The translations under genes were made by a program, and so were the position numbers. The notes under the pieces are model-generated. The model saw nothing but the letters and a program-made list of their open reading frames with translations. It had not been told where the DNA came from and ran no database searches. DNA of 8,794 nt from NCBI GenBank assembly GCA_031255375.1, contig JAIRSP010000044.1:1-8794 (forward strand), given 5' to 3'. Below are positions 1 through 6,571 of this stretch, one piece after another. The stretch's first letter is position 1; every line of letters starts with the position of its first letter. This stretch comes from Endomicrobium sp. (lineage in GTDB: Bacteria > Elusimicrobiota > Endomicrobiia > Endomicrobiales > Endomicrobiaceae).

Positions 1-3
1 CAA

Positions 4-1005
4 ATGGAAAGTAAAATAGGTGTTAAAATTTTAGGTACAGGTTCGTATTTTCCAAAAAAAATTATCACTAATTTTGATTTAGAAAAAATTGTTGATACAT
101 CTGACGAATGGATAAAAAAGAGGACTGGAATTAAAGAGAGAAGAATGTCGGAGAAAAACGAGCCAACGTCTGATCTTGCTTTTAAGGCCTCTGTCGAGGC
201 ATTGAAAGCCGCTAATATTTCGCCTGAACAAATAGACGCTATACTTGTGGCAACTGTTACTCCAGATATGTTATTTCCATCAACAGCGTGTTTTTTACAG
301 GCAAAACTGAATATTCCGTCTGTTCCTGCGTTTGATTTATTGGCATCATGTAGTGGGTTTATATACGGTATTTCTGTTGCGAAAGCATTTATCGAATCTG
401 GAATATATAAAAAAATTTTATTGATTGGCGCTGATGAATTAACAAAAATTACAGATTGGTCAGATAGGAATACATGTGTCCTGTTTGGCGATGGAGCAGG
501 GGCTATGATTTTATCTGCTTCATATAATTGTAATGATATTTTGTCAGTTTTCTTAGGAGCTGATGGTTCGTATTCTAATTTTCTTTTTTTACCTGCTGGC
601 GGCACATCGAACCCTGCAACAATTGATACTGTTGTTAAAAAATTACATACTGTAAAAATGGATGGAAAAGAAGTTTTTAAAATAGCTGTTCAAAAGATGA
701 TATTTGCTGCTGAAAAAGCATTAAAATTTTCGAAAAAAAATATTGATGATATAGATCTTCTTATACCTCATCAAGCAAACATTAGAATAATTGAATTAGT
801 TGCAAAGAAAATCGGCATTTCTATGGATAAGGTTTTTATAAATATTCATAAAACAGGAAATATTTCATCAGCAACAATTGTTACTGCGTTAGACGAGGCA
901 ATAAAAACAGGAAAATTAAAAAATGATGATATCGTAGAATTGGTTGCGTTTGGCGGAGGTTTTACATGGGGTGCAGCAGTTATAAAAATTAGTAATATAT
1001 TATAG
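4..1005 (+). CDS. fabH: Beta-ketoacyl-ACP synthase III (KAS III)
   Basis: This cytoplasmic enzyme starts type II fatty acid synthesis by condensing an acyl-CoA primer (usually acetyl-CoA) with malonyl-ACP to give a 3-ketoacyl-ACP. The 333-residue protein has the usual family length and begins with the typical ILGTGSYFP strand at residues 9-17. The thiolase-fold catalytic triad is complete: Cys116 in LLASCSGF, His256 in IPHQAN and Asn286 in KTGNISSA. The GDGAGA motif lies at 162-167 and the closing FGGGFTWG at 316-323. The ATG at position 4 fits the family N-terminus, but only three bases precede it, so its ribosome binding site and upstream neighbour (often plsX) cannot be seen. It is the first visible gene of the fab cluster, 51 nt before fabD. 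Assignment is firm; primer preference (acetyl or branched) cannot be read from the sequence. Confidence 0.96.
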   Translation: MESKIGVKILGTGSYFPKKIITNFDLEKIVDTSDEWIKKRTGIKERRMSEKNEPTSDLAFKASVEALKAANISPEQIDAILVATVTPDMLFPSTACFLQAKLNIPSVPAFDLLASCSGFIYGISVAKAFIESGIYKKILLIGADELTKITDWSDRNTCVLFGDGAGAMILSASYNCNDILSVFLGADGSYSNFLFLPAGGTSNPATIDTVVKKLHTVKMDGKEVFKIAVQKMIFAAEKALKFSKKNIDDIDLLIPHQANIRIIELVAKKIGISMDKVFINIHKTGNISSATIVTALDEAIKTGKLKNDDIVELVAFGGGFTWGAAVIKISNIL

Positions 1006-1033
1006 TTTATTATTTTTTATTGTTTTAAATGTA

Positions 1034-1051
1034 TTTTAAATTAATTTAAAA
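1034..1051. repeat. Perfect 18-bp AT-only palindrome before fabD
   Basis: TTTTAAATTAATTTAAAA reads the same on both strands. It sits in the 51-nt fabH-fabD gap, and its last bases run into the weak purine-rich stretch that serves as the fabD ribosome binding site. It could be an operator for a dimeric regulator or a chance product of very AT-rich spacer DNA. It does not match any fatty-acid regulator site that I can confidently recall, and no second copy was noticed elsewhere in the window. Confidence 0.3.
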
Positions 1052-1056
1052 GAGTT

Positions 1057-1998
1057 ATGATGATTAAAATAGCACTAATGTTTCCAGGTCAAGGATCACA
1101 AAGAATCGGAATGGGGATGGATATTTACAATAAATACCAGAATGCGAGAAATGTAATTGACATGGCTGGAAATAATCTTAAAGATATTATTTTTAATGGA
1201 CCAAACGAAATTTTGAAACTTAATAAATATGTGCAACCTGCAATATTTGTTGTAAGTATGGCTATTTTTGAAGTTTTTAGAAGTTTTTGCAATTTTAATG
1301 ATATCAGTTTTGTTGCCGCTGGTCATTCGTTGGGAGAATATTCTGCATTATGTGCTGCTGGATTTTTTGATTTTACAGATGGATTGGAAATGGTAAAATT
1401 AAGGGGTGAATTTATGCAAAAGGCATCTGATGAAAATAGTGGTGCCATGGTAGCAATTATTGGTTTAAAAAAAACTGTTGTTGAAAATATATGTATGCAG
1501 GCTTCAAGTTTCGGTGTTTGTGAAATTGCTAATTTTAATTCTCATGATCAAATTGTTATATCTGGTAACATATCATCAATAAATATTGCAATTAAACTTG
1601 CTACAGATGCTGGTGCGTTAAAATGCATAACATTAAATGTTTCAGGTCCATTTCATTCTTCTCTTATGGCATCGGCTTCAGATAATATATCAAAAAAACT
1701 TTGTGAGTATAATTTTAATATACCATCTTTTGGCGTTTTTACAAACTGTGATGCACTATTAAATACAGATAATTCATTTATCAAGAAAAAACTAGTAAAA
1801 CAAATTGTCAGCCCTGTTAAATGGAATGAAACTATAAATAATATTATTAATCTCGGGTTCGATATATTTATAGAAATTGGACCTGGTATGGTTTTATCTA
1901 AACTTTTGAAAAAAATAGACAAATCAAAAAAAAGCCTTAATGTAGAAGATTCAATAAGTTTACAAAATGCACTTGAGGTAATAAACAATGAGGCTTAA
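1057..1998 (+). CDS. fabD: Malonyl-CoA:ACP transacylase
   Basis: This enzyme moves the malonyl group from CoA to the phosphopantetheine arm of ACP, supplying malonyl-ACP to FabH and FabF. The 313 residues match the family length. The PGQGSQ motif is at 10-15, the nucleophile Ser91 lies in GHSLGE (89-94), Arg116 in KLRG binds the malonyl carboxylate, His200 in GPFH is the catalytic partner, Gln249 lies in LVKQIVSP, and EIGPG is at 273-277. Two adjacent ATG codons (1057 and 1060) are possible starts. The weak purine stretch ending at 1054 is only 2 nt from the first but 5 nt from the second, so translation may begin at 1060 and give 312 residues. The 3' end overlaps fabG by 11 nt, which implies co-transcription and probably translational coupling. 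Confidence 0.96.
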   Translation: MMIKIALMFPGQGSQRIGMGMDIYNKYQNARNVIDMAGNNLKDIIFNGPNEILKLNKYVQPAIFVVSMAIFEVFRSFCNFNDISFVAAGHSLGEYSALCAAGFFDFTDGLEMVKLRGEFMQKASDENSGAMVAIIGLKKTVVENICMQASSFGVCEIANFNSHDQIVISGNISSINIAIKLATDAGALKCITLNVSGPFHSSLMASASDNISKKLCEYNFNIPSFGVFTNCDALLNTDNSFIKKKLVKQIVSPVKWNETINNIINLGFDIFIEIGPGMVLSKLLKKIDKSKKSLNVEDSISLQNALEVINNEA

Positions 1999-2734
1999 AG
2001 GAAAAGTTGCCATTATTACTGGTTCATCAAAAGGGATAGGAAGAGCTATAGCTGAAGTTTTCGCACGTGAAGGAGCGCAGCTTGTAATTACTGGAACTAC
2101 TATAGAGTCAGCTAATGATACTGTTAACAAAATAATCGAAAAATATAATTGTAAACCACCTATACCATTTGCTTTGGATGTTTCAAATTTCAAAAGTTGC
2201 GAATCATTAATTAAAACTTCTATTGACAATTTTTCTAAAATAGATATACTAGTCAACAATGCCGGAATAACTAAGGATAATTTAATTTTAAGAATTAAAG
2301 AATCAGAATGGGATGAAGTTATATCTGTTAATTTGAAAGGTGTGTTTAATTGTATAAAAGCTGTTATAAAACCTATGCTTAAGCAAAAACATGGTAGAAT
2401 ATTAAATATAGCTTCTATTGTTGGGCAAATTGGGAACATAGGACAAATAAATTATTCTGCATCTAAAGGTGGAGTAATTGCTATTACTAAGACCTGTGCA
2501 AGAGAACTTGCTTCAAGGAATATTTTAGTGAATGCTATTGCGCCTGGCTTTATCAATACATCTATGACTGATAAATTAACAGATGAACAAAAACACGCAA
2601 TGTCATCACTTATACCTTTAAGAAGATTTGGCAATGTTTTTGATGTAGCGAACGCAGCATTATTTTTGGTTTCTGATGATTCAGCATATATAACTGGACA
2701 TGTTTTATCTGTGAATGGCGGTATGTATATGTAA
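1988..2734 (+). CDS. fabG: 3-oxoacyl-ACP reductase (short-chain dehydrogenase)
   Basis: This enzyme reduces 3-ketoacyl-ACP to 3-hydroxyacyl-ACP, normally with NADPH, in each elongation round. The 248-residue classical SDR has the cofactor-binding TGSSKGIG at 11-18, NNAG at 90-93, and the catalytic tetrad Asn115, Ser143, Tyr156 and Lys160 (YSASK). The C-terminal SVNGGMYM (241-248) closely resembles that of characterised FabG proteins. Lys15 stands where many NADPH-dependent FabG proteins have Arg, so NADPH preference is likely. The start overlaps the end of fabD by 11 nt; its Shine-Dalgarno sequence GAGGT (1975-1979) lies inside fabD, 8 nt before the ATG. Position between fabD and acpP supports FabG over other SDR roles such as PhaB-like acetoacetyl-CoA reductase. 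Confidence 0.95.
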   Translation: MRLKGKVAIITGSSKGIGRAIAEVFAREGAQLVITGTTIESANDTVNKIIEKYNCKPPIPFALDVSNFKSCESLIKTSIDNFSKIDILVNNAGITKDNLILRIKESEWDEVISVNLKGVFNCIKAVIKPMLKQKHGRILNIASIVGQIGNIGQINYSASKGGVIAITKTCARELASRNILVNAIAPGFINTSMTDKLTDEQKHAMSSLIPLRRFGNVFDVANAALFLVSDDSAYITGHVLSVNGGMYM

Positions 2735-2758
2735 AAAATGTAAAATTTGTATTATAAT
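2730..2758 (+). promoter_or_regulatory. Candidate sigma-70-type promoter for acpP
   Basis: A consensus -10 hexamer TATAAT lies at 2753-2758, 51 nt before the acpP start codon. The hexamer 17 nt upstream (TGTAAA, 2730-2735) matches the -35 consensus at only three of six positions, so the call rests on the -10 box. A separate promoter is plausible because ACP is usually needed in larger amounts than the enzymes around it. TATAAT arises easily by chance in DNA this AT-rich. Confidence 0.38.
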
Positions 2759-2809
2759 ATAAAACGAATTGAGATAGAAAAAAAATAAATAGATGAGAAG
2801 GAGTAATTA

Positions 2810-3049
2810 ATGGAAGGTTTTGAGGATAGAGTAAAAAAAATTATCGTTGAACAGTTGGGTGTAAATCCTGCTGAGGTTGCACCTGAAGCGTCATTCGTAA
2901 ATGATTTAGGCGCAGACTCTTTGGATACAGTTGAATTGGTTATGGCATTTGAAGAGGAGTTTGGCATTGAAATCCCAGATGAAGAGGCGGAAAAGATTCA
3001 AACTGTAGCAAACGCAATAGATTATGTTAAAACTCATGTTAAAAAATAA
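2810..3049 (+). CDS. acpP: Acyl carrier protein
   Basis: This small acidic carrier holds growing acyl chains as thioesters on 4'-phosphopantetheine during fatty acid synthesis. The 79-residue protein has the usual ACP length. The attachment site is Ser37 in [10 protein letters not shown] (34-43), followed by the acidic recognition helix II (VMAFEEEFG, 44-52) and the conserved IPDEEAEKI region (55-63). The ribosome binding site AAGGAG (2798-2803), 6 nt before the ATG, is the strongest in the window and suggests high expression. It lies 75 nt after fabG, with a possible promoter in the gap, and 34 nt before fabF. Codon composition is somewhat less AT-rich than the neighbours, as expected for a highly expressed gene. 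An ACP synthase must modify it, and none is encoded here. Confidence 0.97.
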   Translation: MEGFEDRVKKIIVEQLGVNPAEVAPEASFVNDLGADSLDTVELVMAFEEEFGIEIPDEEAEKIQTVANAIDYVKTHVKK

Positions 3050-3083
3050 TTTATTTTGAAAAAGGTTTAAATATAGGATTAAA

Positions 3084-4325
3084 ATGAACAAAAAAGTGGT
3101 TGTTACCGGGATAGGAGTTGTTACACCTATAGGGATTGGTAATGTTGAGTTTGTAAAAGCATTAAGAATTGGTAAGTCTGGCGTTTCTGTTATTGATTCG
3201 TTTGATACTAGCGAATATTCGACAAAATTTGCAGCTGTTGTTAAAAATTTTACTCCAGAAAAATTTATTGATAGAAAAAAGATAAGAAGAATGGCAAGAT
3301 TTACTCAGTTTGGATTTGCATCAGCAAAAATGGCGATTGAAGATTCTGGTATTAATTTAAATAATGAAGATTTATCGAAAATAGGCGTTGTTAGTGGGGT
3401 TGGTATTGGTGGATTAGATATAATTGAAAATGAAGAACGAGTTCTTTTAAAAAATGGCCCAAGGAAAATAAGTCCATTTCTTATACCAATGATAATTACG
3501 AACATGCTTCCCGGTGAAATAGCGATCCATTATGGTTTTACTGGAATAAACTATACTGTTACAAGTGCGTGTGCATCATCGAATAGCGCAATTGGCGATG
3601 CTTTGCAATTGCTAAGAAGCGGTATTGTTGATATAGTAATTTCAGGTGGTGCTGAAGGGGCTATTGTTCCCCTTGGTCTTGCAGGGTTTTGTTCTATTAG
3701 GGCATTATCTAGAAGAAACACAGAGCCACAAAAAGCCTCTAGGCCATTCGATAAAAATCGCGATGGCTTTGTTATGGGTGAAGGTGCTGCTATGTTTGTG
3801 CTTGAAACTTTAGAACATGCATTAAATAGAGGTGCTGCTAAAATATATGCAGAACTTGCAGGATATGGAGCATCAAATGATGCATATCATATAACTGCAC
3901 CTGACCCAGAAGGTAACGGTGCGGCTTTGGCAATTGAAAAAGCAATGATTGACGCTAATATTTCAAAAGAAGAGATTGACTATATAAATGCACATGGAAC
4001 ATCGACTATTTTGAATGATAAAGTTGAGACATTGGCAATAAAAAGGGTTTTTGGAAAACTTGCGTATAAAATACCTATTTCATCTACAAAATCAATGATA
4101 GGACATTTATTGGGAGGCGCATCGGCGGTTGAACTTGCTGCAACAGTTCTTACAATGCATGAAGGCTTCATGCATCCAACAATAAATTATGAATTGCCTG
4201 ATCAAGAATGTGATTTGGATTATATTCCAAATATATCAAGAATTAAAAATTTTTGTTGTGCAATTTCAAATTCACTTGGTTTTGGAGGGCACAACGCGAG
4301 TTTAGTAATAAAAAAATATTATTAA
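3084..4325 (+). CDS. fabF: Beta-ketoacyl-ACP synthase II (KAS II)
   Basis: This condensing enzyme elongates acyl-ACP with malonyl-ACP in the repeated rounds of fatty acid synthesis. The 413 residues fit the FabF/FabB family. Cys163 in TSACASSN is the acyl-binding nucleophile; His304 in NAHGTST and His341 in MIGHLLGG complete the Cys-His-His triad, with Lys336 in SSTKSMIGH. Phe400 in LGFGGHN is the gatekeeper. The decarboxylating His residues are both present, so this is an active elongating synthase and not a chain-length factor. An AGGA sequence (3075-3078) lies 5 nt before the ATG. The gene directly follows acpP, the common acpP-fabF order, and is the last recognisable fab gene in the window. 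FabB is the alternative name, but the length and acpP linkage favour FabF. Confidence 0.95.
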   Translation: MNKKVVVTGIGVVTPIGIGNVEFVKALRIGKSGVSVIDSFDTSEYSTKFAAVVKNFTPEKFIDRKKIRRMARFTQFGFASAKMAIEDSGINLNNEDLSKIGVVSGVGIGGLDIIENEERVLLKNGPRKISPFLIPMIITNMLPGEIAIHYGFTGINYTVTSACASSNSAIGDALQLLRSGIVDIVISGGAEGAIVPLGLAGFCSIRALSRRNTEPQKASRPFDKNRDGFVMGEGAAMFVLETLEHALNRGAAKIYAELAGYGASNDAYHITAPDPEGNGAALAIEKAMIDANISKEEIDYINAHGTSTILNDKVETLAIKRVFGKLAYKIPISSTKSMIGHLLGGASAVELAATVLTMHEGFMHPTINYELPDQECDLDYIPNISRIKNFCCAISNSLGFGGHNASLVIKKYY

Positions 4326-4346
4326 TATAATACAAGAATCTTATAA

Positions 4347-4375
4347 TTAAAACGGTGTAGAATAGTAAGTATAAT
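4347..4375 (+). promoter_or_regulatory. Candidate promoter for the acyl-CoA dehydrogenase/etf genes
   Basis: TTAAAA (4347-4352; four of six matches to TTGACA) is separated by 17 nt from a consensus TATAAT (4370-4375). The -10 box is 43 nt upstream of the ATG at 4419, in the 93-nt gap after fabF. Spacing and position are good, but the background AT content makes chance matches common. If real, the acyl-CoA dehydrogenase can be expressed separately from the fab genes. No GC-rich terminator hairpin separates fabF from this site, so read-through is also possible. Confidence 0.42.
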
Positions 4376-4406
4376 TTTTTTGAGTATTTTTTTGTTGTTT
4401 AATAAT

Positions 4407-4411
4407 AGGAG
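4407..4411 (+). promoter_or_regulatory. Ribosome binding site fixing the acyl-CoA dehydrogenase start
   Basis: AGGAG sits 7 nt before the ATG at 4419. This supports that ATG over the in-frame TTG at 4380, which would add 13 residues (SIFLLFNNRRFN-type sequence) unlike the family N-terminus and overlap the candidate -10 region. Confidence 0.75.
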
Positions 4412-4418
4412 ATTTAAT

Positions 4419-5594
4419 ATGGTAATGAATTATATGTTATCAGATGACGAACGTATGATAATTGAAACTGCCAGAATTGTTGCAATTGAAAAAATGAAAC
4501 CATTAAGAGAATATTATGATGAAAAAGAAGAATTTCCATGGGATATTGTACATGAATTTGCCAAGGCCGATTTATTTGCAACATATATTCCTGAAGAATA
4601 TGGTGGACTTGGAAAAGGTGTTATGGGACTTGTACTTGTTGTTGAAGAGCTTTGTAAAGTTGATGCTGCTGTTTCATTGTCTCTTGCTGCAACTGCACTT
4701 GGAACTTTCCCAATTTTAATATCTGGCAATGATGAACAAAAGAAAAAATATTTACCTGATATTGCATCTGGTAAAAAATTAGCTGCATTTGGTTTAACAG
4801 AACCATCAGCTGGCTCCGATGCAACAAATATGGTTACAACAGCCAATAAAGATGGTGATTACTATGTAATTAATGGTATGAAATGCTTTATTACAAATGG
4901 CGGTGATGCAGAAATATATGCGATTTTTGCAAAAACAAATCCATCAAGAGGAGCTAGAGGGATATCGTGTTTTGTTTTAGAGAAAGGTGATCAAGGATTT
5001 AGTTTTGGTAAAAAAGAAAAAAAAATGGGAATAAAAGCATCTTCTACAAGGGAGCTCATATTTAATAATTGTAAAATACATAAGAGCAGATTAATAGGTA
5101 AAGAGGGCCATGGTTTAATGATAGCCCAAAGTACTCTTGATAATTCTCGTCCAGGTGTTGCGGCACAAGCCCTTGGTATAGCGACAGGGGCTTTAGATGA
5201 AGCAGTTGAATATGCAAAGAGAAGAGTACAATTTGGTAGTCCTATAATTTCTTTTCAAGCGATACAGCATATGATTGCAGAGATGGCTACTGAAATTGAA
5301 GCGGCAAGAGCGTTACTTTATAGTTCAGCAAAAATGATTGATTCTGGAAAAGCAAAGCGTACAAGTAAAGAGTCTGCTATGGCTAAACTTTTTTGTTCAG
5401 AAGTCGCAATGAAAGTCACTACAAATGCTGTACAAATATTTGGTGGATACGGATATACAAAGGGATGTCCTGTAGAAAAGATGATGAGAGATGCAAAAAT
5501 TACAACGCTTTATGAGGGAACAAGTCAGATTCAAAAAAATGAAATTGCTATTAATTTAATTAAAGAATATGTTACTAATTCTAAAAAGATGTAA
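4419..5594 (+). CDS. Acyl-CoA dehydrogenase, short-chain/butyryl-CoA type
   Basis: This FAD enzyme interconverts an acyl-CoA and its trans-2-enoyl-CoA, passing electrons to or from ETF. From the ATG at 4419 it has 391 residues, typical of a soluble tetrameric short-chain acyl-CoA dehydrogenase. The FAD/substrate signature LTEPSAGSD is at 126-134. Asp241 and Arg244 in TLDNSR match the CoA-binding positions, RVQFGSPI is at 269-276, FGGYGYTKGCPVEKMMRDAK is at 341-360, and Glu366 in LYEGTSQIQ is in the usual place for the catalytic base of butyryl-CoA dehydrogenases. The etfB and etfA genes that follow have bifurcating-type features, so the enzyme probably works in the reducing direction, like Bcd or caffeyl-CoA reductase CarC. 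The acyl chain it prefers cannot be read from sequence. Its place after fabF raises the possibility of a role in fatty acid synthesis instead of butyrate formation. Confidence 0.92.
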   Translation: MVMNYMLSDDERMIIETARIVAIEKMKPLREYYDEKEEFPWDIVHEFAKADLFATYIPEEYGGLGKGVMGLVLVVEELCKVDAAVSLSLAATALGTFPILISGNDEQKKKYLPDIASGKKLAAFGLTEPSAGSDATNMVTTANKDGDYYVINGMKCFITNGGDAEIYAIFAKTNPSRGARGISCFVLEKGDQGFSFGKKEKKMGIKASSTRELIFNNCKIHKSRLIGKEGHGLMIAQSTLDNSRPGVAAQALGIATGALDEAVEYAKRRVQFGSPIISFQAIQHMIAEMATEIEAARALLYSSAKMIDSGKAKRTSKESAMAKLFCSEVAMKVTTNAVQIFGGYGYTKGCPVEKMMRDAKITTLYEGTSQIQKNEIAINLIKEYVTNSKKM

Positions 5595-5648
5595 TATATA
5601 AAATATGTATTTGTAATGTTATTACGTTTTAATGATTGATTAATAATT

Positions 5649-5677
5649 TTGATTTTTGTTTATTTGTAAAGTATAGA
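5649..5677 (+). promoter_or_regulatory. Weak candidate promoter in the gap before etfB
   Basis: The 149-nt gap between the acyl-CoA dehydrogenase and etfB contains TTGATT (5649-5654), a 17-nt spacer and TATAGA (5672-5677), each matching consensus at four of six positions. TATTAT at 5689-5694 is an alternative -10 with no good -35. The gap is long for tightly coupled subunit genes, which is the main reason to suspect a promoter or processing site. A small hairpin (GTAAT-GTT-ATTAC, 5613-5625) is also present but too weak to call a terminator. Confidence 0.2.
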
Positions 5678-5743
5678 ATTTTCGATTGTATTATATCATG
5701 TGAATGAAATTTAGGATTTGATAACTTTTTTGGTGACAATAGT

Positions 5744-6535
5744 ATGAATATAATTGTTTGTGTTAAACAAGTTCCAAATTTGACGAATGTACAAATTGAT
5801 CAAGAAACCGGAAGACTAAAAAGAGACGGTGTAGAATCAATAATTAATTCATTTGACGAACATGCTTTAGAGGAAGGAATTAGAATTAAAGAAAAAATTG
5901 GAGGAAAAGTAATCGTTGTTACAATGGGACCAAAGCAAGCCGAGATTATTTTAAGAGATGCTTTGGCAAAAGGTGCAGATGAAGCATTTTTAATAAGTGA
6001 TAAAATTTTTATAGGGTCTGACACTTTGGCCACATCTTATGTATTATCATCCGCAATAAAATTTATAGGTGATTATGATATTATTATTTGTGGAAAGCAA
6101 GCGTCAGACGGTGATACTGCACAAGTTGGTCCTGGAATTTCTGAAATGTTGAACATACCACATATATCGTATGTAAAAAAAATAGAATTTTCTAATGATA
6201 AATTGTCGATTATAGCAGAAAGAATAATGGAAAACGGGTACGATTTAATAAAAAGTTATCTACCTGTTCTTATGACAGTTGTGAAAGAAATAAATATTCC
6301 AAGGATTTCATCTCTTAGAGGTAGAATATTTGCAAATAAGGCAATTATTAAAACGTTGGATGCAGAAAGTATGCATATTGATATTAAAAAGGCTGGAACT
6401 AATGGATCTCCAACACGCGTAATTAAAACATTTGCTGTACCGCAAAAGAGACGTGGAGAAAAAATAAGTGGTAATGCAAAAGAAATATCTGCAATTTTAG
6501 TTAAAAAATTGTTTAATTTAGGTGTAATTCAATAA
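5744..6535 (+). CDS. etfB: Electron transfer flavoprotein, beta subunit
   Basis: This is the small ETF subunit, which pairs with EtfA to move electrons between a pyridine nucleotide or ferredoxin and an acyl-CoA dehydrogenase. The 263 residues match the family. The N-terminus MNIIVCVKQVPN is classical, NSFDEHALEEGIRIKE (35-50) is the conserved first helix region, and GKQASDGDTAQVGP lies at 117-130. In non-bifurcating mitochondrial-type ETF the equivalent motif is DDDxNQTG, with AMP bound; DGDTAQVGP is the form in anaerobe ETFs that bind a second FAD and NADH, so a bifurcating role is inferred. The start ATG has a modest GGTG ribosome binding site (5732-5735). It is 149 nt after the acyl-CoA dehydrogenase and 36 nt before etfA. 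Confidence 0.95.
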   Translation: MNIIVCVKQVPNLTNVQIDQETGRLKRDGVESIINSFDEHALEEGIRIKEKIGGKVIVVTMGPKQAEIILRDALAKGADEAFLISDKIFIGSDTLATSYVLSSAIKFIGDYDIIICGKQASDGDTAQVGPGISEMLNIPHISYVKKIEFSNDKLSIIAERIMENGYDLIKSYLPVLMTVVKEINIPRISSLRGRIFANKAIIKTLDAESMHIDIKKAGTNGSPTRVIKTFAVPQKRRGEKISGNAKEISAILVKKLFNLGVIQ

Positions 6536-6561
6536 AATCAGCTAAGAATAAGTTTGTTAAT

Positions 6562-6566
6562 GAGGA
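6562..6566 (+). promoter_or_regulatory. Ribosome binding site fixing the etfA start
   Basis: GAGGA lies 5 nt before the ATG at 6572. Upstream in-frame starts exist (TTG at 6554 and ATG at 6560), but the latter overlaps this Shine-Dalgarno sequence and neither has one of its own. Starting at 6572 gives 409 residues and leaves the first iron-sulfur motif intact. Confidence 0.72.
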
Positions 6567-6571
6567 CAATT

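Noticed and set aside
1653..2439. Long open frames on the minus strand opposite fabD and fabG
   Set aside because: They mirror strongly conserved genes on the plus strand, lack recognisable domains and have no convincing ribosome binding sites; they are shadows of AT-rich codon use.
4380..4418. Upstream TTG start that would lengthen the acyl-CoA dehydrogenase by 13 residues
   Set aside because: It has no Shine-Dalgarno sequence, adds residues not expected for the family and begins just after the candidate -10 box. The ATG at 4419 has AGGAG at 7 nt.
4514..4846. Open frames on both strands overlapping the acyl-CoA dehydrogenase
   Set aside because: The plus-strand frame is real by conserved motifs. 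The others give low-complexity Ser/Ala-rich or Gln/Leu-rich translations with no family resemblance.
5613..5625. Hairpin GTAAT-GTT-ATTAC as a terminator after the acyl-CoA dehydrogenase
   Set aside because: The stem has five pairs, only one of them G-C, and is followed by only four T residues, so it is too weak for an intrinsic terminator.
6554..6571. Upstream TTG/ATG starts for etfA
   Set aside because: The GAGGA at 6562-6566 is correctly spaced for ATG 6572 and overlaps the earlier starts.
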